Of a stretch of DNA of 60,374 nt, positions 35,777 through 43,930 are shown piece after piece; the stretch's first letter is position 1, and every line of letters begins with the position of its first letter. The notes below the pieces were generated by a model. The model saw only the letters and a list, made by a program, of their open reading frames with translations. It was not told where the DNA came from and searched no databases. The stretch comes from an uncultured Rhodopila sp. (lineage in GTDB: Bacteria > Pseudomonadota > Alphaproteobacteria > Acetobacterales > Acetobacteraceae), in contig CAIZFE010000054.1 in NCBI GenBank assembly GCA_903932145.1, positions 1 to 60,374 of the forward strand, in the 5' to 3' direction. The position numbers were made by a program, and so were the translations under genes.

Positions 35777-37156
35777 ATGGTCAGAGTCATTCGTTCCAAA
35801 GGTTGGCTGCTGTTACCAGTTGCGGGGTTTCTGCTCGCATCCGAACGCGCCGAGGCCATTCCGGCGTTTGCATCACAGACCGGTCAGCCCTGCACGGCCT
35901 GCCATCTCGGCGGGTATGGACCGCAACTGACGCCGATCGGCCGAGCGTTTAAGATTGGCGGGTACACGCAGACAGGCGGAGAGGGGTTGGCGGCGAGTAT
36001 TCCGCTGTCTTTGATGGCTATCACGTCGTTCACCAACACATCGGCCAGCGTGCCCGCGGATCAGGTGGCGCAGCATTATGGCGCCAATAACAATTTCTCC
36101 CTCGATCAGGTCAGCGGGTTCATCGGCGGTAACGTCGGGCCGTATAGCGGCGGGATGATGCAGTTCACCTGGTCCGATGTCGATAATACCTCGCATGTCG
36201 ATAACACAGATTTGCGGCCTTTCACGAAGGTGTTCGACATCGGCGGTAAGGACCTGCGGATCGGCACCACGCTGAACAACACGCCGACGGTGCAGGATCC
36301 TTATAATACCACGTTCGCGTGGGGCTTTCCGTTTATCGCCTCGGCGCTGGCTCCGACGCCGGCGGCCAATCCGATGCTGGCCGGATCGTTCGGTGGCAAT
36401 GCGATCGGCTATACGGCTTATGCCTGGTATAACAATGCTTTGTACCTCGAAGGCGGCGCCTATAACACGCTCGGTTCGTGGGCGTTGGCGCGGATAGGCA
36501 ACGATTATACGATTGGCAGCACCACCAGCCCGGCACCGTATCTGCGGGCCGCCTACGAATGGCACTGGGGCAACAATACCGCCCATGTCGGCACCTTGTT
36601 CATGCATGCCGACGTCGATCCCTCGACCGGCGTGCCGTATCAAACCACCGGCATCAATGGCGCCGACCATTATACGGACTACGCGTTCGATGCGAGTTAC
36701 CAGTTCATTGGTGACGGCCCGCACAGCGCGATGGTGCAGGGCATCTATACGCACGAAGACCAGAACCTGAGGGCGACATCGTCCGGCACCGGGTTCGGGG
36801 CGAAATACACGCTGGAACAAATGCGGGCGAACGTCTCGTATTGGTACGCCAATACGTATGGTGCGACGCTGGGTTGGCAGAAGACCTGGGGACCGGCGAA
36901 CCCGGTGCTGTATCCTCAGGCCGAACTGGTTGGCAGCGCCAACAACAAGCCGAACAGCAATGCTTTTATTATCGAGGCGGATTGGGTGCCGTTCGGCAAG
37001 GATACCTCGCTGTGGGCACCGTTCATGAATCTGAAACTGGGCGCGCAGTATATCGCCTACACCCAGTTCAATGGTGGTTCGTCGAATTATGACGGTGCCG
37101 GACGCAATGCCAGCGACAACAACACGTTCCTGCTGTTCGCCTGGATGATTTTCTGA
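35777..37156 (+). CDS. Outer-membrane porin-like protein with N-terminal c-type heme motif (Cyc2-like)
   Basis: 459 residues. Signal peptide ends near AEA (residue 27). Immediately after comes IPAFASQTGQPCTACH, a single CxxCH heme-binding site at residues 39-43, followed by PQLTPIGRAFKIGGYTQ. The remainder has the aromatic, Gly/Asn-rich alternating pattern of a beta-barrel and ends with Phe (FAWMIF), the usual outer-membrane insertion signal. This architecture, a small cytochrome segment fused to a porin, is that of Cyc2, the outer-membrane iron oxidase of Fe(II)-oxidising bacteria. Related proteins with other roles exist, so iron oxidation is not established. First gene of the operon. Confidence 0.82.
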   Translation: MVRVIRSKGWLLLPVAGFLLASERAEAIPAFASQTGQPCTACHLGGYGPQLTPIGRAFKIGGYTQTGGEGLAASIPLSLMAITSFTNTSASVPADQVAQHYGANNNFSLDQVSGFIGGNVGPYSGGMMQFTWSDVDNTSHVDNTDLRPFTKVFDIGGKDLRIGTTLNNTPTVQDPYNTTFAWGFPFIASALAPTPAANPMLAGSFGGNAIGYTAYAWYNNALYLEGGAYNTLGSWALARIGNDYTIGSTTSPAPYLRAAYEWHWGNNTAHVGTLFMHADVDPSTGVPYQTTGINGADHYTDYAFDASYQFIGDGPHSAMVQGIYTHEDQNLRATSSGTGFGAKYTLEQMRANVSYWYANTYGATLGWQKTWGPANPVLYPQAELVGSANNKPNSNAFIIEADWVPFGKDTSLWAPFMNLKLGAQYIAYTQFNGGSSNYDGAGRNASDNNTFLLFAWMIF

Positions 37157-37201
37157 TCACCCGGCCAACAAAGCATTCAATCGATGCCTGGAGTAAACCC
37201 A

Positions 37202-37759
37202 ATGTATCCAAGGTCACCTAAATTCTTCGTCGCGGCCGCGCTTGCCGCCGCTTCATGGATGCTGCCAGCCGGCCCGGCCATGGCGCAACCAACACCGGCC
37301 CCGGAGCGTCATCTGATCCCGCAATCGTTACGGATCAGCCAAATCGAAACCACTGAACAGTTGGCGAGCCTGGCCAAGAGAAAAGGTCCGGTCGGGGCCG
37401 CGGCGGTTCGGGTGCAGGCATTGTATAGCGCGCATACCGCGCGCGAACGCGAATTTATCCTTCCGCCGCTGACGCTGCTGCCGCTTTTGGCGGATGGCAA
37501 GGTGACGCCGGATATGGCCTGGGCGATGGCCATGACGGATCGGGTCAAGGCCGAACGCGAGGAAATCTTTAACGAACACACACGCATCACCGAGGCGCTC
37601 AACCGGCTCGTTGTCGCGGCGGCCGAGGCGCATGACAACACCGCCAAGGAATTCGCCGAGTCAGCCGCCGCTGATTCATTGAATGATCTGGAAGTCCTGG
37701 AACCGACCTTGATGCTGATCGGCGATATTCTGCACAGCAAGCTGTCCGCGGCGCATTAG
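37202..37759 (+). CDS. Secreted helical protein, weakly hemerythrin-like
   Basis: 185 residues from ATG 37202 (GGAG nine bases upstream; an ATG at 37184 has none). Signal peptide to about AMA (residue 28). Mature part is nearly all helical. His78 and Glu82 are in HTARE, followed by FILPPL; Glu125-His126 begins EHTRITEALNRL; His144 follows. This HxxxE and EHxxI spacing is like the helices of hemerythrin HHE proteins, but the full ligand set is not evident. Could be a metal- or heme-binding partner of the cytochromes, or an unrelated adaptor. 45 bases after the porin gene. Confidence 0.6.
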   Translation: MYPRSPKFFVAAALAAASWMLPAGPAMAQPTPAPERHLIPQSLRISQIETTEQLASLAKRKGPVGAAAVRVQALYSAHTAREREFILPPLTLLPLLADGKVTPDMAWAMAMTDRVKAEREEIFNEHTRITEALNRLVVAAAEAHDNTAKEFAESAAADSLNDLEVLEPTLMLIGDILHSKLSAAH

Positions 37760-37784
37760 TCGTGTGCTTACGAGGAGATTGATC

Positions 37785-38168
37785 ATGGCTAAATATAGTG
37801 TGCGCACGGTCGCGATTTGTGGCGTTTTGCTTGCCTCCGGGTTCGGTTCGGCTGCGATGTCGGCCGATGCGGGCGCCGGAAAAACCGTGTTTCAGGGGTC
37901 GTGCAGCATCTGTCATTCGGCGCAGCCGGGCCAGGACAAGATCGGGCCGACGCTGTTCGGTCTGGTCGGCCGCAAGACCGGGGCCGAACCCGGGTATAAC
38001 TATTCGCCGGCCAATCAGGCGGCGAACCTGACCTGGGATGTGGCCACCCTGGACAAGTATCTGCAGGGGCCGAGGGCGATGATCCCGGGGACCAAGATGA
38101 CCTTTGCCGGTGTGAAGGATGACGAAAAACGTGCGAACCTGATCGCCTATCTCGCCACCCTGAAGTAG
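37785..38168 (+). CDS. Periplasmic class I cytochrome c
   Basis: 127 residues from ATG 37785 after GAGGAG. Signal peptide ends near AMSA (residue 27). CSICH heme site at 40-44, GPTLFGLVGRKTG in the middle, and a distal Met105 in PGTKMTFAG: the mitochondrial/c2-type arrangement. It should shuttle electrons in the periplasm, here plausibly between the outer-membrane heme-porin and the inner-membrane or multicopper oxidase components. The gene lies 25 bases after the helical protein gene and ten bases before the next. Confidence 0.9.
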   Translation: MAKYSVRTVAICGVLLASGFGSAAMSADAGAGKTVFQGSCSICHSAQPGQDKIGPTLFGLVGRKTGAEPGYNYSPANQAANLTWDVATLDKYLQGPRAMIPGTKMTFAGVKDDEKRANLIAYLATLK

Positions 38169-38177
38169 CGTACCGCC

Positions 38178-38744
38178 ATGGAAATTTCGTTTCGTGACAT
38201 GATCACGGTGCTCCATGGCATGGGATTCGGCGCCTTGTTCATGCTGGCGTTTTCCGGTGCGATCGGGGTGATTTACGCGACGGCGGTCGCTGGTCCTGCA
38301 AGACCGTTGTCGCGGCTGACCACGATGATGTTTCGCTTCTATCTGATCAGCATGGCCACGCTCGCCTGGTTGGCCACTCTGTCGGGCGCTTACGTGATCT
38401 ATCCCTGGTACCGTGCGGCCGCGCCGGCCGGCACGACGGATTTGTCGTTGTATCCCCGGTTGTTGTTGCTCTCCAGCCCGTTGACCGCAGGGTGGCACGA
38501 CTACGGGATGGAGTGGAAAGAGCATGTCGCCTGGCTGACGCCCATCGCGATGACGATGGTCGCGTATGTGTTTATCAAATACGGGCCTCAGCTTGCTCTG
38601 CATCGTCATATGCGTAACGCCGTGCTGGGCTTCACGGCCGTTGCGTTTTTCGCCACCGCCGTGGCGGGCGTGTTCGGCGCGTTCCTGAATAAATACGCAC
38701 CGGTTCGCGGCGGCCACGAGTATATCCTGTTCGAGGATAAATGA
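38178..38744 (+). CDS. Inner-membrane four-helix protein with intramembrane His residues
   Basis: 188 residues, ATG at 38178. Four hydrophobic helices: about 12-33 (TVLHGMGFGALFMLAFSG), 50-72, 115-136 (EHVAWLTPIAMTMVAYVF) and 145-168. His13 in helix 1 and the His before helix 3 lie at positions where b-type heme ligands could sit, and HRH follows helix 3. A quinone- or heme-interacting membrane partner is plausible but not shown. The family is not known to me. It begins 9 bases after the cytochrome stop. Confidence 0.7.
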   Translation: MEISFRDMITVLHGMGFGALFMLAFSGAIGVIYATAVAGPARPLSRLTTMMFRFYLISMATLAWLATLSGAYVIYPWYRAAAPAGTTDLSLYPRLLLLSSPLTAGWHDYGMEWKEHVAWLTPIAMTMVAYVFIKYGPQLALHRHMRNAVLGFTAVAFFATAVAGVFGAFLNKYAPVRGGHEYILFEDK

Positions 38745-38745
38745 G

Positions 38746-39075
38746 ATGGCGGTGCAATCTCTTCCCACCGGCCCGGGTGCCGCCGCAATTCTGGCCGCCG
38801 GCATAGGGTCATTGGTCCTGGGCTTGTGCGCCTTCGCCGCCGACGCCGAACCGGCGGTCGGGCACGCGTTTGTCTTCTGGGCGCCCACGGGTGCTCTGTC
38901 CGGTGTCACGACGACCGCGATCATCGCCTGGCTGGCGTCGTGGTTCGGTTTGTCGCGGCGCTGGCGGGCGCGTGATGTGAGCCTGGTGCGTGTCAACGTC
39001 GCGGCGTTCGCAATGCTGCTGGTGGCGCTGCTTTTGACGTTCCCGCCGTTTATGGACCTGCTTCAGGGCAAGTAG
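38746..39075 (+). CDS. Small three-helix inner-membrane protein
   Basis: 109 residues; starts one base after the preceding stop, consistent with coupling. Three hydrophobic segments (about 12-32, 41-65 and 83-102) separated by short loops, including a basic turn, SRRWRARD. One His (GHAFVFWAP) is near the start of helix 2. Function unknown; its position between a cytochrome/membrane pair and a multicopper oxidase suggests an accessory subunit of the same complex. Confidence 0.65.
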   Translation: MAVQSLPTGPGAAAILAAGIGSLVLGLCAFAADAEPAVGHAFVFWAPTGALSGVTTTAIIAWLASWFGLSRRWRARDVSLVRVNVAAFAMLLVALLLTFPPFMDLLQGK

Positions 39076-39098
39076 CGGATTGACGGAGGACCCCGGCT

Positions 39099-40529
39099 GT
39101 GACGATCGGACGCCGTTCCTTGTTGAAATATGCCGGATTATTGCCGTTGCCGAACATGTTGGCGGCGGCGGAGGCGCCGGCCGATTACACGCTGCGCATT
39201 GCCACCGGGCTGGTCGAACTGGCGCCGGATCATATCGTGTCCACCACGCTGTATAACGGACAGTTTCCGGGGCCATTGCTGCGCTTCACCGAAGGCCAGC
39301 GCGTGGCCGTGGATATACAAAACGATACCGACACACCGGAACTGGTGCACTGGCACGGGCAAATGATCCCGTCGGAGGTGGACGGCGCGGCGGAGGAAGG
39401 CACGCCGTTCGTGCCGGCGCATGGGAAGCAGCGCATCGCATTCGTTCCGAAACCATCGGGATTCCGCTTCTACCACACCCATGTCGCGTCCGGTGCCGAT
39501 CTCAACCGTGGCACTTACACCGGCCAGGTCGGGCCGGTTTATATCGAGCCTCGCGCCAATCCTGGCGCCTATGACCGTGAGATCTTGCTGGTGCTGAAAG
39601 AGTTCGCGCCGGCGTTTAGCCGGGGCGGCGACATGGATATGAACGCGCTGGCCGGTGCCCCGATCGCCGCGTTGCAACAGATGGGCAAGGCGGCGGACGA
39701 CGAGGCCAAAGAAAAAACCAAGGGGTTCGAGGTCGGCTACGACCTGTTCAGCATCAACGGCAAGATGCTGGGCCACGGCGAGCCGATCCGGGTGAAACAG
39801 GGCGAGCGCGTGCTGTTCCATGTGCTGAACGGCAGCGCCGGCGAAATTCGTAGCCTCGCGCTGCCGGGTCATGTGTTTCGCGTCGTGGCGCTGGACGGGA
39901 ACCCGGTGCCGACGCAGGCAGTGGTGCCGGTGTTGTGGTTGGGAACCGCCGAACGCGTCTCGGCGATCGTGGAGATGAACCATCCCGGCGTCTGGGTGAT
40001 GGGCGATCTTGCGGACGACGATCGCGGGCACGGGATGGGAATTGTCGTCGAATACGCCGGACGGGGTGGCAAACCGCAATGGGCGCGGCCAAAACCGTTC
40101 AAGTGGGATTACGCTCGGTTTGGCCGGCCCGATCCCGACCCGCGCCAGCCCGACGAGACGATCGAGATGACCATCGTCAAGCGCAACGCCGCGCTGGGGG
40201 GCTTCAACCAGTGGACGATCAACGGCGCGGCGTTCTCGATGGAGACCATGACGCCGGGCTTCTCGCTGCGGGCCGGCGGCCGGTACCGGCTGAAGCTGCG
40301 TAACGCCAGCGATGACGTGCATCCGATGCACCTGCACCGCCACAGCTTCGAATTGACCCGTATCGGCGGCCGGCCCACCGCTGGCGTGCTCAAGGACGTG
40401 GTGATGCTGGGAGGGTTTCAGGAGGCGGAGGTGGATTTCACGGCGGATAATCCGGGACCCACATTGTTCCACTGCCATCAGCAATTGCATATGGATTTCG
40501 GTCTGATGGCGCTTTTTAGCTATATATAG
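39099..40529 (+). CDS. Tat-exported multicopper oxidase (laccase-like)
   Basis: 476 residues from a GTG. Twin-arginine signal GRRSLLKYAG. Four copper motifs: HWHGQ (84-88), YHTHV (125-129), HPMHLHRH (408-415) and HCHQQLH (458-464), so T1, T2 and T3 sites are complete. T1 ligands are Cys459 and His464; the axial position (Cys+10) is Leu469, as in high-potential laccases, where bacterial CueO-type enzymes have Met. It should oxidise a substrate and reduce oxygen to water in the periplasm. Last gene of the six-gene cluster. Confidence 0.9.
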   Translation: MTIGRRSLLKYAGLLPLPNMLAAAEAPADYTLRIATGLVELAPDHIVSTTLYNGQFPGPLLRFTEGQRVAVDIQNDTDTPELVHWHGQMIPSEVDGAAEEGTPFVPAHGKQRIAFVPKPSGFRFYHTHVASGADLNRGTYTGQVGPVYIEPRANPGAYDREILLVLKEFAPAFSRGGDMDMNALAGAPIAALQQMGKAADDEAKEKTKGFEVGYDLFSINGKMLGHGEPIRVKQGERVLFHVLNGSAGEIRSLALPGHVFRVVALDGNPVPTQAVVPVLWLGTAERVSAIVEMNHPGVWVMGDLADDDRGHGMGIVVEYAGRGGKPQWARPKPFKWDYARFGRPDPDPRQPDETIEMTIVKRNAALGGFNQWTINGAAFSMETMTPGFSLRAGGRYRLKLRNASDDVHPMHLHRHSFELTRIGGRPTAGVLKDVVMLGGFQEAEVDFTADNPGPTLFHCHQQLHMDFGLMALFSYI

Positions 40530-40684
40530 GTCCGCCAGGGCGACAAGCGACGGCTGTCGCATCGGCCCTCCTGGGGTTTGTGTTCGGGAACGCTTCAGGC
40601 AGGGCCGGGGCGCTGATCACGCCTGATCAATCCAACGGTGTATTTCCCGCCGGAAATCCTATATAGGGGCCAAACTTAAAGCGG

Positions 40685-41431
40685 GTGGACAAATTGGCGG
40701 CAGCAGAAATTACCAAGGCTATGGTGTCGGCGGCGTTTGGGGCAACGGCGGCGCAGGAAAAACCGACCGACGGCGATCCGTTCGCCGCGGGCGACTTTGT
40801 CGTGTACCCGACGCACGGCGTCGGCAAGATCGATAAGATCGGCGTGGAAGAGATCGGCGGCCACAAGCTTGATCTGATCTACATCTCGTTCGATGAAAAC
40901 AAGATGATCCTGCGGGTTCCGGTCGCTCAGGCCCGGGTGACCGGCCTGCGCAAGCTGGCCTCGCCGGAGACCATGGCGCAGGTCATGGCGATCCTGGCCG
41001 GACGTCCCAAGGTCAGCCGGATGATGTGGGCGAAGCGCGCGCAGGAATTCCAGGCGAAGATCAACTCGGGCGATCTGAAGGCCGTGGCCGAGGTGTGCCG
41101 CGACCTGCAATCCGTCGCCAACGGGTCGGCCCCCAGCTACAGCCAGCGCAACCTGTTTGAGCTGGCGATCGACCGTTTGGCCGGAGAATATGCCGGCGTG
41201 GTCGGGACCGACAAGGCGGACGCGATCGTGAAGCTGACGCAGAAGCTGACGGACGGACGATCGGCCGACTCGGCGAAGTCCGAAGCGAAGGCCGAAAAGG
41301 TCCGCGACGACGCCAAGGCAAAGGCCGCTGTGACGGCGGCCGTGACCGCGACTGAGGTCGTCGTCGAAGCTGAGACCGCGGTCGAGGCCGAGGCCGAGGC
41401 TGAGGTATCGCTGGCGGCCTCGCCCGTATAG
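40685..41431 (+). CDS. carD: CarD/CdnL-family transcription regulator
   Basis: 248 residues from a GTG at 40685. The RNA-polymerase-interacting Tudor-like domain is at about 35-90 (GDFVVYPTHGVGKIDKI), followed by the helical DNA-binding domain (about 100-190). The C-terminus is an Ala/Glu/Val/Lys-rich tail that is long for the family. CarD-type proteins stabilise open complexes at rRNA and other promoters. A palindromic CCTATATAGG lies at 40658-40667 upstream of the start and may contain a -10 element. Confidence 0.88.
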   Translation: MDKLAAAEITKAMVSAAFGATAAQEKPTDGDPFAAGDFVVYPTHGVGKIDKIGVEEIGGHKLDLIYISFDENKMILRVPVAQARVTGLRKLASPETMAQVMAILAGRPKVSRMMWAKRAQEFQAKINSGDLKAVAEVCRDLQSVANGSAPSYSQRNLFELAIDRLAGEYAGVVGTDKADAIVKLTQKLTDGRSADSAKSEAKAEKVRDDAKAKAAVTAAVTATEVVVEAETAVEAEAEAEVSLAASPV

Positions 41432-41507
41432 AGAACGCACCACAATAGGACCCGCGTAGGCAGCCGCTTCATCCCGAGGCGCGCCGAAGGGGATGCAAGA
41501 GGCGACC

Positions 41508-41687
41508 ATGGTATTCAAACCGAACTACAACCATCAGCGGGCCGAACGGGATCGCGCGAAGGCCGCGAAGAAGGAAGCCAAGCTGCGCGACCGGCAGGAC
41601 GCGCGCCGCGCTGAGGGCCAGGCTGGCGATGCGACCGAACCGTCCGACGCCCAGGTGGCGCCGGACGAGCCCCAAGGGGCAGCGTAG
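41508..41687 (+). CDS. Small basic protein, conserved in alphaproteobacteria
   Basis: 59 residues from ATG 41508 with AGAGG upstream. Starts MVFKPNYNHQRAERDRAKAA and is dominated by Lys, Arg, Ala, Asp and Glu in a long helix, ending in an acidic tail. I recall similar short open frames in rhizobia (PKYNQQRGDRDRAKKAK). Might bind RNA or protein; unknown. Next gene starts 21 bases downstream. Confidence 0.6.
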   Translation: MVFKPNYNHQRAERDRAKAAKKEAKLRDRQDARRAEGQAGDATEPSDAQVAPDEPQGAA

Positions 41688-41708
41688 CCGACGAGCAGGA
41701 TCGATCCG

Positions 41709-41930
41709 ATGGCAATGAAACGACGCACCGAAAGCACGTTCGTGCTGTTCGACGTGACCTATGAGGACGGCACCCAGACGTCCAACCGGAAGGTTTTGAC
41801 CTCCGTGTTGGGCGGCCTGGATGGCGATGAGCCGGCAAAGGCGGTGATCGAGGCGCAAGATCGTGAAATCGGTCTGGCGTCCGGCCGCCCCCGCGGTGAG
41901 ATCAAGTCGGTGTCGCGCAAGCGGGTTTGA
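41709..41930 (+). CDS. Small conserved hypothetical protein
   Basis: 73 residues. Begins MAMKRRTESTFVLFDVTYED; beta-hairpin (FVLFDVTYEDGTQTSNRKV) followed by a helix (AKAVIEAQDREIGLASG) and a basic tail, SVSRKRV. No signal or membrane segment. Same orientation and close to the preceding small basic protein, probably same transcript. Function unknown. Confidence 0.6.
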   Translation: MAMKRRTESTFVLFDVTYEDGTQTSNRKVLTSVLGGLDGDEPAKAVIEAQDREIGLASGRPRGEIKSVSRKRV

Positions 41931-41985
41931 GTTGATTTGACCCCGCTCGCGGTTTCAGACGAAGTCTGGTGCGGGGGAACGGGTT

Positions 41986-42414
41986 ATGCAGCGGATAACA
42001 CCCAGGGTCAGCCAGATTCTGGAGACCTCGCTTTATGTGGACGACCTGGATCGGGCGCGCGCGTTCTACGAGCGCGTGTTCGGCTTTCAGGTCGTTTTTC
42101 ATGACAACCGTATGTGCGCGATGGAAGTGCCGGGGGAGCAGGTCTTGTTGCTGTTCCGTCATGGCATGACCGATCGGCCGGCGCCCGGACCAGGCGGTGG
42201 GACGATCCCACCGCATCACGGGCGCGGGGCGCTGCATTTGGCGTTCGCCATTCCGTTTGGCGAACTGGCGGCGTGGGAAACGCATCTGCTGACGCAGGAT
42301 GTGGCGTTGGAAAGCCGGATCGGCTGGCCCCGTGGCGGGACCAGCCTGTATTTTCGCGATCCGGACGGGCATTCGCTGGAGGTTGCAACTCCAGGCTTGT
42401 GGGCGAACAGGTAG
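41986..42414 (+). CDS. VOC-family (glyoxalase/bleomycin resistance) protein
   Basis: 142 residues. VOC fold with paired beta-alpha-beta-beta-beta units: LETSLYVDDLDRARAFYERV, and FGFQVVF in the first; LYFRDPDGHSLEVATPGLW in the second. Candidate metal ligands are His in HLAFAIP and Glu in SLEVATP. It cannot be assigned to a specific member (dioxygenase, glyoxalase, antibiotic-binding). Transcribed convergently with the outer-membrane protein gene, with a 3-base gap. Confidence 0.82.
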   Translation: MQRITPRVSQILETSLYVDDLDRARAFYERVFGFQVVFHDNRMCAMEVPGEQVLLLFRHGMTDRPAPGPGGGTIPPHHGRGALHLAFAIPFGELAAWETHLLTQDVALESRIGWPRGGTSLYFRDPDGHSLEVATPGLWANR

Positions 42415-42417
42415 CGG

Positions 42418-43356
42418 TCAGAACAGGAATTTGACCTTCGCCTCGGTGCCGATCGTGTTGGTGTAGCCGCTGTCTGCCTGGACCGTGCCCGAGACTTCGA
42501 GCGACGTCATCAGGTGCGCAGTCCACCAGTAGGACACTGCCGCCCTGAGGTTCTGTCTTTCCGCGTTGAGCAGCGTGTAGTCCAGTGGAATTGGACCGTT
42601 GACCGTGGAGTATGGATTTTCCGCACCGCCGACAACGCCGGTGTAGCCGACTGAGGTGCGCAGACCGTTGCTCCAATCCCAGTTGGCCCAAATTTGCAGG
42701 CGGTACGTCGGGTCTATCGCAAGGCGGGTGCCGCCGCCCAGCGATTCGTCGCCATGGAAATCAGCATCAATGGCGGCTTGCAGCGAGAAATTCGGGCCGA
42801 ACCCTTTCGACATCCCAATTTGCGCGTCACCCTGCCACCCTCCGTACGCGGCACTGACTTTGTTCGGCGCGTAGCTTCCGTCCGGCGGAATCAGGTAGGC
42901 GGCGGTGAACACGTAGGCCTGTTCGGCGGCGTTCGCATAGGGCCAGAATAACATCGACAGATTTGTGTTGCTGGCACTGACGGTATGCATGCCGGGGTAG
43001 TTCTTTTCGTTATAGCCGCCGGACTGCCAATCGGCGAAGTAGGTGGCGGATTGCGAAATCTGGAATGCGATGGGATGGTCACCGATGGCCATGTACCGGG
43101 TGTATCGTAGGCCGGCGCCATAATTGTCGTTGGACGTGCTCGGGAGCGTCTGTCCGTTGGTGTAATGGAATCCGTTGGAAGAGTTGTAGGTTCCGTCAGC
43201 CTCGATCACGTTCGTGCTGGCCGGCAGTGGCACCATGATATAGGTATCGATCGACTGCGCTTTCGCCCCGGGCGCCAGACCTTGGGCGAGTAGCAGGCAC
43301 ATCAGAGCGGTCGGCGCGGCAAGATATCTGGCCGGGCTATTATCGCATCGCAGCAT
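42418..43356 (-). CDS. Outer-membrane transporter-like protein (MetA-pathway family)
   Basis: 312 residues from ATG 43356; longer frames upstream lack a signal peptide. Signal peptide ends in AKA (about residue 33). Alternating hydrophobic/aromatic beta strands with turns rich in Asn, Gly and Ser; ends KVKFLF with a terminal Phe, as expected for an outer-membrane barrel. Resembles PF13557 (transporters of the phenol MetA pathway type), which often function in uptake of hydrophobic compounds. Ribosome site weak. Confidence 0.75.
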   Translation of the reverse strand: MLRCDNSPARYLAAPTALMCLLLAQGLAPGAKAQSIDTYIMVPLPASTNVIEADGTYNSSNGFHYTNGQTLPSTSNDNYGAGLRYTRYMAIGDHPIAFQISQSATYFADWQSGGYNEKNYPGMHTVSASNTNLSMLFWPYANAAEQAYVFTAAYLIPPDGSYAPNKVSAAYGGWQGDAQIGMSKGFGPNFSLQAAIDADFHGDESLGGGTRLAIDPTYRLQIWANWDWSNGLRTSVGYTGVVGGAENPYSTVNGPIPLDYTLLNAERQNLRAAVSYWWTAHLMTSLEVSGTVQADSGYTNTIGTEAKVKFLF

Positions 43357-43681
43357 TTTGTTGTCTTTCAAGAATGTTAAACTCAGGTAAAATGGGCCGA
43401 AATGATTATCAATACGCCGAAACTGTGATGTTACGATTAGACATGCGACATCTTTTTTGGAACGCTGGTCGCAGACGATTTGTTGATAAACGTCTCGCTT
43501 GGTTCGATCGCCGATCGGCCGTGTGGGAAGCGCATGCCGTCCGTGCCGAGCGAGGCCGGCTACCCGAGGCAGAGGCATATCGCTGGGTCGGCGCGAAATT
43601 TCTTGCGTTCTGTGACCCGGGCCACAGCGGCTGATTCTATTCCGCGGTTCTGTCCTGTTATCGAAAACGGGAGATGGACCG

Positions 43682-43855
43682 ATGAACGACCTTCTGGATT
43701 GTCCGGTACGGATCGAGGCGCTTTCCGTGCGGTCAGTGGCGCCGGCCCGGCGCATGATCCCGGTCCTGGAATGGACTTTCGACGGCGAAACTGGCCGGCC
43801 GGTCAGCCGTTGGGTGGTTTACGAGGTCGTTCGGGCGGCCGACTCGTTACGTTGA
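43682..43855 (+). CDS. Possible small protein of 57 residues
   Basis: ATG at 43682 with GGGAG ten bases upstream. MNDLLDCPVRIEALSVRSVA is followed by ARRMIPVLEWTFDGETG and RPVSRWVVYEVVRAAD. The repeated aromatic plus Pro/Gly turn pattern looks like a beta sheet. Too short for certainty, but the ribosome site and codon use support it. Function unknown. Confidence 0.45.
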   Translation: MNDLLDCPVRIEALSVRSVAPARRMIPVLEWTFDGETGRPVSRWVVYEVVRAADSLR

Positions 43856-43930
43856 CGCCGATCGGCCGATGTCGCCGGGATCGGCCAAATGTTCGCCGCT
43901 CCGGCAACGTGGTTTGAGCAAGAACCCGGG

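Noticed and set aside
37599..38996. A 465-residue minus-strand frame across the cytochrome and membrane genes
   Set aside because: It crosses several coupled plus-strand genes with ribosome sites and recognisable motifs; composition is shadow-like.
39138..40562. A 474-residue minus-strand frame over the multicopper oxidase
   Set aside because: Same explanation; the plus-strand protein has all four copper motifs.
40600..40680. An FNR-like box before carD (TGATCA repeats)
   Set aside because: The half-sites are direct and not inverted, so they do not form a FNR palindrome.
42418..43755. Longer version of the outer-membrane protein starting at 43755
   Set aside because: The extension is basic and without a signal; the ATG at 43356 is followed directly by a signal peptide.
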